The notes: generated by a model from the letters alone, not told the origin. Shown: positions 44,885 through 54,559, counted from the first letter of the stretch. The stretch: 64,000 bases of DNA from Paraburkholderia mimosarum LMG 23256 = NBRC 106338 (GCF_000739815.1 NZ_BBJJ01000035.1:1-64000), one strand, 5' to 3'. Made by a program: numbers and translations.

Positions 44885-45754
44885 TCAGCCCGGCGTCACG
44901 ACGCTCACGGGCAAGGCCCGCTTGTGACGCGTCGCTGTGTAGAACCGCCGGATCGTCGCAAGCACCTCCGCGGACACCGGCTTGCCCTCCAGGAAGTCGT
45001 CGATGTCGTCGTAGCGGATGCCGTAGCTGTCTTCGTCCGGTTTCTGCGGGGTGAGCGTTTCGAGATCCGCAGTCGCGGCTTTGTTGACCAGCCGCTCATC
45101 GGCGCCGAGCGCCCTTGCGAGCGCGCGCACCCGCCGCTTGTTCAAGCCCGAGAGCGGGAGGATGTCGGCGCCGCCGTCGCCGAACTTCGTGAAAAAGCCC
45201 ATCACCGATTCGGCCGCGTGATCGGTTCCGATCACGATTCCGCGCCGCGCGCCGGCGATGGCGTACTGCGCGATCATGCGCTGGCGCGCCTTGATGTTGC
45301 CCAGCACGAAGTCTTCGTGGAAGTCGTCGGTGAACTGGGCGCCGGCCGCCTTGAGCGACGCAAGCATCGCGTCGGCGGCAGGTCGGATATCGACGGTCAA
45401 CGTCTCGTCGGGGCGAATGAACCGCAGCGCTTGCCGGGCGTCTTCTTCGTCGCGCTGCTCGCCGTAGGGGAGCCGGACGGCGAGGAAGTGGGCTTCCCTT
45501 CCCTGCCCGCGCAACTGTTCGACGGCCAACTGCGCCAGCCGCCCAGCCGCGCTGGAATCCACCCCGCCGCTGATGCCGAGCACATAGGTATTGAGCGAGT
45601 TCGCCGCGAGGTAGTCAGCCAGAAAACGAACGCGGCTGGCGCATTCCGATCCGGCGTCGAAGCCGGGCTCGACGCCCAGTTCGGCGATCACCGACCGTTG
45701 CCACTCGCGCGTGGCCTCGTCCTCCACCTCTCGATCTTGCGTGCTGTCTTTCAT
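44885..45754 (-). CDS. nadE: ammonia-dependent NAD+ synthetase
   Basis: A 289-residue NadE of the NH3-dependent type (no glutaminase domain): ATP loop LGISGGVDSS, VRLPYGEQRDEEDA, NIKARQRMIAQYAIAG, GTDHAAESVMGFFTKFGDGG and LNKRRVRALARALGA. It converts deamido-NAD to NAD. Length is close to E. coli NadE (275). First of a two-gene run with pncC. Confidence 0.93.
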   Translation of the reverse strand: MKDSTQDREVEDEATREWQRSVIAELGVEPGFDAGSECASRVRFLADYLAANSLNTYVLGISGGVDSSAAGRLAQLAVEQLRGQGREAHFLAVRLPYGEQRDEEDARQALRFIRPDETLTVDIRPAADAMLASLKAAGAQFTDDFHEDFVLGNIKARQRMIAQYAIAGARRGIVIGTDHAAESVMGFFTKFGDGGADILPLSGLNKRRVRALARALGADERLVNKAATADLETLTPQKPDEDSYGIRYDDIDDFLEGKPVSAEVLATIRRFYTATRHKRALPVSVVTPG

Positions 45755-45837
45755 GGCCCGTTTCCGCTCCTATCCAGTGATTGTGGGCGCGCGCCCATTC
45801 GGTCCGGGACATCATCCGCCTCGGACATCCTCAAGCG

Positions 45838-46131
45838 CTATTTGACACCCCCTTGCTCGCCGCCTTGCGATTCCCGATCCGAAATTTCCTCTTTGGCACG
45901 ATGCCAGTATTCGTCGGTGTGGCTCTCCGGAGAGCCGGCCTCCTCCCACAACTCGTAAGCGCGTCGCCGGATGCGCGCCTCTTGTTCGCTGTTGCCGTCT
46001 GACGGGTCCGGGCTCGTCGCGCCGGCGCTCTCGATCGGTTCTTCCTCCGCCGGAAACCGCTCGGCAGCCTCATCGCCCATGGATTCGGACTTGCCGGCTG
46101 CGTTCTTCGTGTCACTCGCCTTCTTCGCCAT
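45838..46131 (-). CDS. DUF2934 domain protein
   Basis: A 97-residue protein whose C-terminal half carries the DUF2934 pattern [20 protein letters not shown] then [10 protein letters not shown]; the N-terminal half is disordered ([20 protein letters not shown]). Function unknown; common in Burkholderiales and rhizobia. GGAGG lies 5 bases before the ATG at 46131. It is divergent from the alcohol dehydrogenase gene. Confidence 0.8.
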   Translation of the reverse strand: MAKKASDTKNAAGKSESMGDEAAERFPAEEEPIESAGATSPDPSDGNSEQEARIRRRAYELWEEAGSPESHTDEYWHRAKEEISDRESQGGEQGGVK

Positions 46132-46303
46132 TTCAACCTCCGTTGCAGTGGTCACGTCGCCCAGCAAGGCGCATTCCTCGCAAACGGACTGCGAAGAGGC
46201 ATCAACTACGTGTTCGCCCCATTGGGAGGCGCGTGCCGGGAATGGTCGATGCGCCAGCGCCGGCGAAGCGCGCGTGCGCTTCGACCAGAAAGGAGAACCT
46301 GCG

Positions 46304-47473
46304 ATGCGAGCTCTACGTTGGCATGGAAAACACGACGTGCGTTGCGACACCGTTCCGGATCCCGTGATCGAAGACGGACGCGACGCCATCGTGAAGGTGT
46401 CCACCTGTGCGATATGCGGATCCGACCTGCACCTCTTCGACGGGTTGATGCCGACCATGGAGCACGGCGATATCCTCGGACACGAGTTCATGGGCGAAGT
46501 CGTCGAAGTCGGTCGCGAAACCCGGAATCTGAAACCAGGCGATCGCGTGGTCGTGCCGTTTACGATCGTCTGCGGCGAATGCGATCAATGCAGGCGTGGA
46601 AATTTTTCGGTATGCGAACGAAGCAACCGCAACCGTGAAAAGGCCGAAAAGGTCTTCGGCCATACCACGGCGGGGCTTTTCGGCTATTCGCATCTCACGG
46701 GCGGTTATGCGGGCGGGCAAGCGGAATATGTGCGGGTGCCATTCGCCGAGCGCACGCACATCAAGGTTCCCGATGGTCTTTCCGACGAACGGCTGCTATT
46801 TCTGAGCGACATCTTGCCCACCGGCTGGCAGGCCGCCGTTCAGTGCGAGATTCAACCCACCGATACGGTCGCGATCTGGGGCGCGGGCCCCGTGGGTCAA
46901 ATGGCCGTGCGCAGCGCCGTCATGCTCGGCGCAAAGCAGGTCATCGTGATCGACCGCGTGCCCGAGCGCCTCGTCATGGCGAGCGGCGGCGGCGCCATAC
47001 CCATCAACTTCGACGAGGAAAGCGTACTTGATCGCCTGAAGGAACTGACGAACGGGAAAGGACCGGAAAAGTGCATCGATGCGGTGGGAATGGAATCGCA
47101 CGTGTCGCGCTCGCTCGATTCCATGTATGACCGCGTGAAGCAGGCCGTCATGCTCGAAACGGATCGTCCGCACGTGCTGCGTGAAATGATCTACGTCTGC
47201 CGGCCAGCGGGGACGCTCTCGATTCCGGGCGTCTACGGCGGCGTGCTCGACAAGATTCCGTTCGGCGCCGCAATGAACAAGGGGCTCACGTTCCGCATGG
47301 GACAGACGCACGTGAACCGTTGGACCTCCGACCTCTTGCGGCGCATAGAGGAAGGCCAGATCGATCCGTCGTTCGTCATCACGCATACCGTTCCCCTTGA
47401 AGAAGGGCCGGCGATGTACAAGACGTTCCGCGAAAAAGCGGACGGTTGCATCAAGGTCGTGCTCAAACCATGA
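46304..47473 (+). CDS. zinc-dependent alcohol/formaldehyde dehydrogenase-like (MDR family)
   Basis: A 389-residue medium-chain dehydrogenase: catalytic zinc residues in [12 protein letters not shown] and [10 protein letters not shown], structural zinc Cys in [16 protein letters not shown], and NAD-binding [18 protein letters not shown]. The long [10 protein letters not shown] region and extra segments resemble the glutathione-independent formaldehyde dehydrogenase-like FdhA group. Substrate is not certain. Good Shine-Dalgarno (AAGGAG, 8 bases). Monocistronic. Confidence 0.87.
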   Translation: MRALRWHGKHDVRCDTVPDPVIEDGRDAIVKVSTCAICGSDLHLFDGLMPTMEHGDILGHEFMGEVVEVGRETRNLKPGDRVVVPFTIVCGECDQCRRGNFSVCERSNRNREKAEKVFGHTTAGLFGYSHLTGGYAGGQAEYVRVPFAERTHIKVPDGLSDERLLFLSDILPTGWQAAVQCEIQPTDTVAIWGAGPVGQMAVRSAVMLGAKQVIVIDRVPERLVMASGGGAIPINFDEESVLDRLKELTNGKGPEKCIDAVGMESHVSRSLDSMYDRVKQAVMLETDRPHVLREMIYVCRPAGTLSIPGVYGGVLDKIPFGAAMNKGLTFRMGQTHVNRWTSDLLRRIEEGQIDPSFVITHTVPLEEGPAMYKTFREKADGCIKVVLKP

Positions 47474-47554
47474 CCCTGGAGATCCAGGCACCGCGCCGGG
47501 ATGCGCGCGCGGGGCCGGACGATGCCGCCGCAGCGCGCAGTCGGCCGCCCGATC

Positions 47555-47602
47555 AGCCGCTCAGTGAGCCGCTTAGTGAGCCGCTTAGTGAGCCGCTTAG
47601 TG
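47555..47602. repeat. 12-bp tandem repeat, four copies
   Basis: AGCCGC(T/C)(T)AGTG-type unit: 47555-47566 (one variant base), then three identical copies at 47567-47578, 47579-47590 and 47591-47602. A fifth, degraded unit runs into the stop codon of the topoisomerase gene. It lies between two convergent genes. Confidence 0.85.
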
Positions 47603-47608
47603 AGCCCC

Positions 47609-48919
47609 TCATCCAGCCGCGAGCGCGCTGGCGCATCGCGCACGCGACGGCTTCTTTGCAGCGGCTGCCGCTTTCGGCGAGGGCGCCGGCGCTTGCGACG
47701 GCGCCGTCCGGCCCCGCACCTTCGAACCGGCGGCGCGGGCTTTACGGCTCGATTCGGCCAGCAGGCGGGTAAGGCGCGGGTCGCTCGATGGCGCGCCCTT
47801 GCCACGCGCCGCCTCGCGCGCGCGCCGCTTCGCGTCTCGCTGCAGGAAGATGAGCAGCGCGGCCTCGTCGACCTTGAGCCCGCGCCGGCGCGTTTCGGAA
47901 AGCGTTCCCGCCAGTTCGCCCGCCTCGAACGCCTCGATGACAGCGGGATGCACATAGCACTTCCGGCAAACGGCCGGCGTGTTGCGCAGCAGTTGGGCGA
48001 CGTCCCGGATCGTGCCGACGACGTGCTTGTGCGCCTCGGTCACCGTTTCCCATTGCAGCTTTCTGAGCGCCGCCAGCGCGAAAACGCTGCCCGCCCATGT
48101 GCGGTAGTCCTTCGCCGTAAAATCTGCACCGGTTACCTCGCGCAGATAGTCGTTGATGTCCGATGAGCCGACCGAGTGGCGCACGCCGTCTGCATCGAGA
48201 TACTGGAAAAGATCCTGGCCCGGCAGGTCCATGCAACGCTTCACGATCCGCGCGACGTGCGCATCGGTCACGGCGACGTCGTGTTCGATGCCGCTCTTGC
48301 CGCGAAACTTCAGACGCAGCGTATCGGCGGAGATCTTCAGATGCCGTTTGCGCAGTGTCGTCAAGCCATACGAGCGGTTCTCGCGCGCGTATTCCTCGCT
48401 GCCCACGCGGATCAGCGTCGTATCGAGCAAGCGCACGACCGTGGCCAGCACCTTGTTGCGGGGCATGCCGTCGAGCGCGAGGTCGCGCTTCACCTGCGCG
48501 CGCAGCTTCGGCAGCACCGCGCCGAAGGCCAGCATCCGTTCGTACTTGGTGGCGTCACGCGTTTCCCGCCACTGCGGGTGATAACGATATTGCTTGCGAC
48601 CGCGCGCGTCGCGACCCGTCGCCTGGACGTGCCCTCGCGGATCGGGGCAGATCCAGACGTCGGTGTAGGCGGGTGGGATGGCCAGCGAAGCGATGCGTCG
48701 AATGTGCCCTTCGTCGTCGATTCGCTTGCCCTCTGTGTCGAAGTAGGCAAAGGCGCCGTTCGTCCGCTTTCGCGTGAAGCCGGGACGCGAGTCGTCGACA
48801 TAGCGAAGGCTCGCCGGAAGTTCGCCTGCGCCAGTTTGCCGGATGATGGGGCGCGCGGCGGAACCCGAACCCGCACCGCGCAGGCCGCCGCTTTCGGCAT
48901 GCTTTTGCTTTGTTGCCAC
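47609..48919 (-). CDS. type IB DNA topoisomerase (poxvirus/eukaryote-like)
   Basis: A 436-residue bacterial topoisomerase IB: RYVDDSRPGFTRKRTNGAFA, LAIPPAYTDVWICPDPRGH, KYRYHP-like QYRYHPQWRE, RVGSEEYARENRSYGLTTL, and the active-site region NTPAVCRKCYVHP with nucleophile Tyr. It relaxes supercoils through a 3'-phosphotyrosine. The start is GTG at 48919 because GGAGG lies 6 bases upstream; 48967 lacks a site. The Lys/Ala-rich C-tail after about residue 370 is low complexity. Confidence 0.9.
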   Translation of the reverse strand: MATKQKHAESGGLRGAGSGSAARPIIRQTGAGELPASLRYVDDSRPGFTRKRTNGAFAYFDTEGKRIDDEGHIRRIASLAIPPAYTDVWICPDPRGHVQATGRDARGRKQYRYHPQWRETRDATKYERMLAFGAVLPKLRAQVKRDLALDGMPRNKVLATVVRLLDTTLIRVGSEEYARENRSYGLTTLRKRHLKISADTLRLKFRGKSGIEHDVAVTDAHVARIVKRCMDLPGQDLFQYLDADGVRHSVGSSDINDYLREVTGADFTAKDYRTWAGSVFALAALRKLQWETVTEAHKHVVGTIRDVAQLLRNTPAVCRKCYVHPAVIEAFEAGELAGTLSETRRRGLKVDEAALLIFLQRDAKRRAREAARGKGAPSSDPRLTRLLAESSRKARAAGSKVRGRTAPSQAPAPSPKAAAAAKKPSRARCASALAAG

Positions 48920-49027
48920 TGATGGCCTCCATCCGTTGCACCATCCCTTGCGCGAAGCGGGCAGCAATCGGCATGCCTCTCGTGCGTAGGGCGAACGCCG
49001 GCTGGAGGCGCTGCGGACAAGCTCGAA

Positions 49028-49384
49028 TCACGGTCGGTGCACTGCCAACCGCGTGACAAGCTCGAGAAGCTGCGAAGCAGCGAATGGCTTGCGCAGGCAC
49101 GCGCTCACTGCCGTAGCCGAACGAGCCGTTGCAACGGCGGAAACGAGCACGACGGGCAAGCCCGACAGTGCCGGGTCGGAAGCAATTGCGCGCGCGAGTT
49201 GCAAGCCGTCCATCACCGGCATCATGTAGTCCGTCACCACGAGATCGATCGCTTGCGCCTTCGCCTGACGAAGCCCCTCTGCCCCGTTCCTCGCACGGAC
49301 GGCCGTGTGTCCCCCTGATTCCAGTAGCGCCGCCGTCGCTTCCATCAGTTGCGAGTCGTCGTCCACGATCAGCACTTTTGCCAC
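49028..49384 (-). CDS. stand-alone response-regulator receiver domain
   Basis: A 118-residue CheY-like protein: acidic pocket VLIVDDDSQ, phospho-Asp in VVTDYMMPVMDG, Ser in LVSAVATA, and LRKPF with the conserved Lys. No output domain. Start is GTG at 49384 (MAKVLIVDDD), with GGAGG 6 bases upstream. No histidine kinase is adjacent; a receiver-less CheB lies 4 kb away. Confidence 0.87.
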   Translation of the reverse strand: MAKVLIVDDDSQLMEATAALLESGGHTAVRARNGAEGLRQAKAQAIDLVVTDYMMPVMDGLQLARAIASDPALSGLPVVLVSAVATARSATAVSACLRKPFAASQLLELVTRLAVHRP

Positions 49385-49560
49385 GTTTGTCCTCCCCCAT
49401 CCAGCGCGGTGTCCCGATGCGCCGATTCGAACCGCTTCCACTGCTCATGAACCCAGCACGCCGAATGCCCGTGCCAGCGGGTTTGTCCCGAGAGGGTTTC
49501 GACTTCGCGGCACGAGAAATGCGCTAAGCCGTCGCCTGCTAACCACCAGGAGGAAGCGAA

Positions 49561-50034
49561 ATGGCAAACCTCAATCCTCAAGCGCCCGGCTCGGGCGCGA
49601 AAATCACCGGCGGCGGCATCGGAGAAGGTCCGGGACCGGAAGTCATGGCCGCTGCCACGCTCGACGGCAACAAGGTCATTACCGCGGATGGCGAGCATGT
49701 CGGAAAAATCTCCGACATCATGCTCGACGTGCGCAGTGGACGGGTCGCGTATGCCGTCCTTTCCGAGGGCGGTTTTCTCGGCATGGGTAACACGCTCCAT
49801 GCGATCCCCTGGAACGCACTGACGCTGGACACCGCCGAGAAGTGCTTCCGGGTCGACATTCCCGCGCAGCGCATCAAGGACGACCCGGGTTTCGACAAGG
49901 ATCACTGGCCTTCGATGGCCGATGTCACCTGGGGCACCCAGTTGCACGAGTACTACAACCGCCGTCCGTACTGGATGGCAACCGAGCCGTCTGAGTACGG
50001 GTCCGTCTCTCCGCAAAGACCGACGGATATCTAG
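49561..50034 (+). CDS. PRC-barrel domain protein
   Basis: A 157-residue protein with a PRC-barrel at about residues 35-115: KVITADGEHVGKISDIMLDV, SGRVAYAVLSEGGFLGMGN, HAIPWNALTLD. A C-terminal extension follows (DHWPSMADVTWGTQLHEYYN, RRPYW). Such proteins are common in stress-related regions; role unknown. AGGAGG 6-7 bases upstream. A strong terminator follows. Confidence 0.83.
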   Translation: MANLNPQAPGSGAKITGGGIGEGPGPEVMAAATLDGNKVITADGEHVGKISDIMLDVRSGRVAYAVLSEGGFLGMGNTLHAIPWNALTLDTAEKCFRVDIPAQRIKDDPGFDKDHWPSMADVTWGTQLHEYYNRRPYWMATEPSEYGSVSPQRPTDI

Positions 50035-50078
50035 GCCCACGCAGCGCCGGGCGCTGCAACGCCAGCCACGGTAAAACG

Positions 50079-50106
50079 GAGTACCGGTTCGCCGGTACTC
50101 TCTTTA
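50079..50106 (+). terminator. intrinsic terminator after the PRC-barrel gene
   Basis: Perfect 9-bp stem GAGTACCGG / CCGGTACTC closed by a TTCG tetraloop, followed by TCTTTA. One of the clearest terminators in the window. Confidence 0.85.
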
Positions 50107-50167
50107 TCGTGCTCTGTCGCGGCCCGATCAGCCCCGCGTCAAGGCGGGGCATCTGGAGCGCCATGCG

Positions 50168-51085
50168 ATGCGCGGACGCCGCCTCCTTCACATCGAGCGC
50201 GTCTGGACCAGCCTTCGCCTCTGCTGGTCCACCACGCTGGAAGCCGTCAAGCGGTTCGGCAATGACCGCTGCGCGACGCTCGCGGCCAGCGTCGGGTTCT
50301 TCTCGGCTTTCTCGCTCGCCCCCACCTTGCTGATCGTGCTCGCCATCGCGGGATGGGTGTTCGGCAAGGACGCGGCGCGCGGCCAGCTCTTCGGACAGAT
50401 CCACAATCTCATGGGAAACGATGCGGCGGCGGCGATGCAGGCGATCGTCGAGCACGCACATCGCTCGGGCCAGGGCGGCGTCGCCACCACGCTTTCCGTC
50501 GTGCTGCTCGCCGTGGGCGCCTCCGCCACGTTCACCTCGCTGAACACCGCGCTGAACGTCGTTTTCGACGAACTCGCGCTCAAGAATCGCAGCAGCGTGA
50601 CGATGCTCATCCGGGCGCGCCTCATGTCGCTGGGCATGGTCATGGGTGTGGGGTTCCTGCTCGTCGTATCGCTCGTGCTCGACGCGGCGCTGGAATGGCT
50701 CGGCGATCATCTGTTCGGCGATTCTCCCCTCGCCGTCATCGCTCAACTCGCGCACACGGCAGTTGCGCTCGTCGTGCTGGCCGCCGCGTTCGCGTCGCTG
50801 ATGAAATTCATGCCGGACGCCCACGTGCCGCTCAGACACGCGCTATGGGGAGGCACCGTGGCCGCGGTGTTGTTCAGCGTCGGCCGGCATCTCTTCGGGC
50901 TCTACCTCGCGCGCGCCGGCACGGCCAACGAGTTCGGCGCCGCGGGTTCGCTCGCAGTCCTCATGATGTGGCTGTTCTTTTCGGCGGCCACGTTCCTTTT
51001 CGGGGCGGAAGTGGCTGCATCGATAGACCGCGGCGCGCGTCGGCGCGGCAAGCCGGACGCGTATGTTCCGGCCCACGCCCGGTGA
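50168..51085 (+). CDS. YihY/UPF0761-family inner-membrane protein
   Basis: A 305-residue protein with six membrane helices. Family blocks: RCATLAASVGFFSAFSLAPT, NTALNVVFDELALKNRSS, HVPLRHALWGGTVAAVLFSV and AGSLAVLMMWLFFSAATFLF. Formerly called RNase BN, now regarded as a membrane protein of unknown function. GGAG 9 bases before the ATG. Confidence 0.88.
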   Translation: MRGRRLLHIERVWTSLRLCWSTTLEAVKRFGNDRCATLAASVGFFSAFSLAPTLLIVLAIAGWVFGKDAARGQLFGQIHNLMGNDAAAAMQAIVEHAHRSGQGGVATTLSVVLLAVGASATFTSLNTALNVVFDELALKNRSSVTMLIRARLMSLGMVMGVGFLLVVSLVLDAALEWLGDHLFGDSPLAVIAQLAHTAVALVVLAAAFASLMKFMPDAHVPLRHALWGGTVAAVLFSVGRHLFGLYLARAGTANEFGAAGSLAVLMMWLFFSAATFLFGAEVAASIDRGARRRGKPDAYVPAHAR

Positions 51086-51382
51086 GCGTCACTGCACTTT
51101 CCACCCGCGCCTGCGGGCGCGCAGGCCGTCCGCCAGCGCCTGAATTGGCAAACCCGGAAAACCCGGGCGCCTCCAGGCGGCTGAGCCAAGCCGCCGCAAA
51201 AGACACGCTCGCTAGTCTAGCCGCGCAAAGGCATGCCGCGCGCAGCGCGCGAACCTGATAGCGCACGCCCATGGGCACGGCAATTGCGTTTCCGGTCGCA
51301 CGGTTCCAGGAGACACCGCAAATCCGTCCCGGGCACAAGAGAGGTTGGCAGACAGATCGCCAAGCTCGAAGGGGGAACGCAG

Positions 51383-51868
51383 ATGAACATGGTCATAACC
51401 ATTTTCGGCCAGGGGCGTGATCTCGATCCGCTGCAAATGATCGCGCGCACCGTCGCCGTGTTTTTCGTGGCACTCCTCCTCATTCGCATATCGGGCCGCC
51501 GGTCTTTCGGACAGCGCTCGCCGTTCGACTACGTCGTCGCCATCCTGCTAGGGGCGACCTTGAGCCGGGCGATCGTGGGGGCGTCCCCTGCAGTCGCCAC
51601 CCTCGCCGCGTCCCTTGTCATGGTCCTCCTTCATCGCGCGCTCGGATGGCTCTGCGTTCGCTCGAGAGCGCTGGAATCATGGGTGGTCGGCGTCGAACGC
51701 GAACTCTATCGCGATGGCGTCTTCAACCGCGAACAGATGTCTGCCGCGCTCACTACCGAGTCGGACATCATGGAAGCCGCACGCCTGGAACTCAACGCGC
51801 CCGACCTGGACGGCGTGCGCTCCGCGATTCTCGAGCGCAACGGCCAGGTGAGCCTGGTCCGGAAGTGA
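51383..51868 (+). CDS. DUF421 (YetF-like) membrane protein
   Basis: A 161-residue protein: three N-terminal membrane helices (MIARTVAVFFVALLLIRISG, PFDYVVAILLGATLSRAIVG, ATLAASLVMVLLHRALGWL) and a cytoplasmic alpha/beta domain with SDIMEAARLELNAPDLDGVR. RISGRRSFGQRSPFDYV is the DUF421 signature. Function unknown. Shine-Dalgarno GGGGGAA before 51383. It lies 25 bp before the Nramp-related gene. Confidence 0.85.
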   Translation: MNMVITIFGQGRDLDPLQMIARTVAVFFVALLLIRISGRRSFGQRSPFDYVVAILLGATLSRAIVGASPAVATLAASLVMVLLHRALGWLCVRSRALESWVVGVERELYRDGVFNREQMSAALTTESDIMEAARLELNAPDLDGVRSAILERNGQVSLVRK

Positions 51869-51892
51869 AGGCCCTCCCGGTACGGCGCTTGC

Positions 51893-53227
51893 GTGGACAG
51901 ACTCAGCGTTACGACACCGCAAGGCAAAGGCATGACGGGCGAAAAGAGTCTCGAACCAGAATCCGCGGTTGCCGACCGTACCGAACGATCGTGGATTTCG
52001 CGGCTCGGGCCGGGTCTCGTCACCGGAGCGGCCGACGACGATCCCAGCGGCATCGGCACGTACTCGCAGGCCGGCGCCCAATTCGGCTTCGCGCTGTTGT
52101 GGACGCTCCTGCTCACCTACCCGCTCATGGTCGCCATCCAGATGACCAGCGCGCGAATCGGTCGAGTCAGCGGCAAGGGCCTTGCCTCCAACATGCGTGA
52201 GTTCGGGCCGAAATGGCTGGTCATCGTGCTCGTTCTGCTGCTCGCCGTTGCCAACACGATCAACATCGCGGCGGACCTCGCCGCCATGGGCGCGGCGATT
52301 CATCTGCTCGTGCCCGGTCCCCAGCTGCTGTACGTCACCGTCATCGGAGCCGCGTCCGCGGCGCTGCAAATCTCGGTGCCGTACGAGAATTACGCGCGCA
52401 TCCTCAAATGGATGACGCTGGTGCTTTTTTCCTATGTTGCGGTGGCGTTCATCGTTCCCATCGACTGGCGGGAAGTCGCCGTATCGCTCGTGTGGCCGCG
52501 CGTGCAATTTTCGTCCGATTATCTAACCATGGTCGTTGCCGTCCTGGGCACCACGATCAGCCCTTATCTGTTCTTCTGGCAGGCGTCCCAGGAGGTCGAG
52601 GAACTCAGGGCGAACGCCACGGACCGCGGGCTTCGCTGGGTCTCGTCGTTCAGGGCGTACCGGCAGCTCAACCGGATCACTGCCGATACCTGGATCGGCA
52701 TGGGCTTTTCCAACGCCGTCGCCTTCTTCATCATGCTGAGCGCGGCAGCCACGCTCCACGCGCACCATGTGACGATCCAGACCTCCGCAGACGCGGCAAG
52801 GGCGCTCGAACCGATCGCCGGCCATCTGGCGGCTTACGTGTTTGCCGCGGGCATTGTCGGCACCGGCCTGCTCGCCCTTCCCGTCCTGGCAGGCTCAGCG
52901 GCATACGGGGCCGCCGGTGCGTTTCGCTGGCGCAGCAGCCTCTCTCTGCACATGACGCTTGCGCGCGAGTTCTATTCCGTGATTGCCGTCGCGATCATCG
53001 GGGGCACGGCCATTACGTTTCTTCATCTCGACCCGGTGAAAGCGCTCTACTGGAGCGCCGTCATCAACGGCCTTGCTGCCGTGCCCGTCATGATCGTCGT
53101 CATGCTGATGGGGAGCAGTCCCCGTGTGATGGGCAAGTTTGCAATCACCGGAGTCCTGCGTGCGGGAGGATGGCTCGCGACAGCCCTGATGGCGTTTGCC
53201 GCGGTAGCCATGTTCGTTTCCAGCTAG
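51893..53227 (+). CDS. Nramp-related divalent metal transporter-like protein
   Basis: A 444-residue, about 11-helix protein of the Nramp superfamily. The first-helix motif is DDDPSGIGTYSQAG, not the DPGN of classical Mn/Fe transporters. The sixth-helix MPH motif is replaced by TTISPYLFFWQASQEVEEL, so the metal-binding Met is absent. This fits the Nramp-related branch, which includes Mg or aluminium transporters and uncharacterised proteins. The substrate therefore should not be assumed to be manganese. Probably co-transcribed with the DUF421 gene. Confidence 0.85.
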   Translation: MDRLSVTTPQGKGMTGEKSLEPESAVADRTERSWISRLGPGLVTGAADDDPSGIGTYSQAGAQFGFALLWTLLLTYPLMVAIQMTSARIGRVSGKGLASNMREFGPKWLVIVLVLLLAVANTINIAADLAAMGAAIHLLVPGPQLLYVTVIGAASAALQISVPYENYARILKWMTLVLFSYVAVAFIVPIDWREVAVSLVWPRVQFSSDYLTMVVAVLGTTISPYLFFWQASQEVEELRANATDRGLRWVSSFRAYRQLNRITADTWIGMGFSNAVAFFIMLSAAATLHAHHVTIQTSADAARALEPIAGHLAAYVFAAGIVGTGLLALPVLAGSAAYGAAGAFRWRSSLSLHMTLAREFYSVIAVAIIGGTAITFLHLDPVKALYWSAVINGLAAVPVMIVVMLMGSSPRVMGKFAITGVLRAGGWLATALMAFAAVAMFVSS

Positions 53228-53463
53228 CGCTCGTCATCGGCGGCGGGCCGGATGGAGTCTCGATTCCTCTCCACTGAGTCGGGACTCGTCGCGCGTGTCG
53301 ATCGGGGCGTGCTACCCGTTCGGTGCTGCGCTTCGTCTGTCCGACCGGGTCCGTTTTTTGCGCACATCTGAGGTACCTGGCGGATTCGTTCTTCCGGGCG
53401 CTCTCGCGCCGCCTCGCACGGTCGACGCGAAGGTCCGATTCCATCCTTTTGCAAGGCGGACGA

Positions 53464-54468
53464 ATGAACACCGCAGGCTCCGGCACAAGCCGGATCGTGG
53501 TAATCGGCGCGTCATCGGGAGGGCTGGCGGCATTGCGAGCCGTCCTCCAGGCCTTGCCGAACGAGCTGGATGCGCCCGTACTGGTTGTCATGCACATCGG
53601 CAAGCACAGAAGTCTGCTTCCCGAGTTGCTTGCGCCTTATTCCTCCCTGCCCGTCGCGCACGCCGGGCACGATGCGCCACTTCAGCGCGGCCAGATCTTT
53701 GTCGCGCCACCAGATAGACATATGATGGTTCAGGACGGGCGCATACGGCTCACCACGGGGCCCAGGGAAAACTTCACGCGTCCGGCGATCGATCCGTTGT
53801 TCCGCTCGGCAGCCATCGAGTTCGGGGCGCGGGCCATTGCGGTAGTCCTGACCGGTCACCTCGACGACGGCGCTGCGGGAGCCGTCGCAATCCATGCATG
53901 CGGAGGCGCGGTCATCGTGCAGGATCCAGCCGACTGCGTCGCGCCCTCGATGCCACTCAGTACCTTGCGAGCGGTTCCGAAGTCCCGGGTGGCCCAACTG
54001 GACCAAGTGGGCGATGCGATCGTGCGGGCCGTGCAGACTCCCGTGAAAGGAGGCCACATGAAAACCGACAAGCAGCGATTCGAGATCGAGACGCGGATCG
54101 GGCTCACCGGCGTCTCCACTCCCGCGGATCTCGACAGGATCGGCGAGCGCAGCACCTTGACCTGCCCGGAGTGCGGCGGTGTGCTGTGGCGAGTGGGCTC
54201 CGATGCCCCGCTTCGCTTCAGATGCCACACGGGCCATGCGTTTTCCAGCGAGACGCTGGACGGCGCGCAAAAATCCGAGCTCGAAGACGCGCTCTGGACG
54301 GGCGTGCGCAAGGCGGCGGAGCGCGCTGCGCTTGCGCGCGACAAGGCCGAGAGCGCCGCTGCAAAAGGAGACAACGAGTCAGCCGACGAAGCGCGGAACG
54401 AACATGCCAGGCTCGAAACCCTTGGAGAAACGCTGCGCTCGCTCGCGCTTCAGGCCGCTACTGAGTGA
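53464..54468 (+). CDS. receiver-less CheB-type methylesterase with C-terminal zinc-ribbon-like domain
   Basis: A 334-residue protein. The CheB catalytic domain (about 10-190) has Ser in VIGASSGGLAAL, His in LVVMHIGKH and Asp in VVLTGHLDDGAAGA, but no N-terminal receiver. Residues about 230-265 contain TCPECGGVLWRV and FRCHTGHAFS, a four-ligand zinc-ribbon-like motif, followed by a helical tail. No chemotaxis gene is nearby. Similar CheB-only proteins occur in signalling hybrids. Start at 53464. Confidence 0.83.
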   Translation: MNTAGSGTSRIVVIGASSGGLAALRAVLQALPNELDAPVLVVMHIGKHRSLLPELLAPYSSLPVAHAGHDAPLQRGQIFVAPPDRHMMVQDGRIRLTTGPRENFTRPAIDPLFRSAAIEFGARAIAVVLTGHLDDGAAGAVAIHACGGAVIVQDPADCVAPSMPLSTLRAVPKSRVAQLDQVGDAIVRAVQTPVKGGHMKTDKQRFEIETRIGLTGVSTPADLDRIGERSTLTCPECGGVLWRVGSDAPLRFRCHTGHAFSSETLDGAQKSELEDALWTGVRKAAERAALARDKAESAAAKGDNESADEARNEHARLETLGETLRSLALQAATE

Positions 54469-54559
54469 GAAAACGACCGCTCGGTCGCGCATGCCGGACA
54501 ACCGTGCACGAGCGCCGTGCGCCGCCGTATCTTCGAATGAGGCGTCCTTGGAGCAAACA

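Noticed and set aside
47555-47602. 12-bp tandem repeats as a CRISPR-like or attachment-site array
   Set aside because: There are no spacers and the repeat is contiguous; it is a simple tandem repeat.
54179-54559. Extension of the small gene at 54560 back to 54179
   Set aside because: The upstream part is out-of-frame shadow of the CheB-like gene; the Shine-Dalgarno supports the start at 54560.
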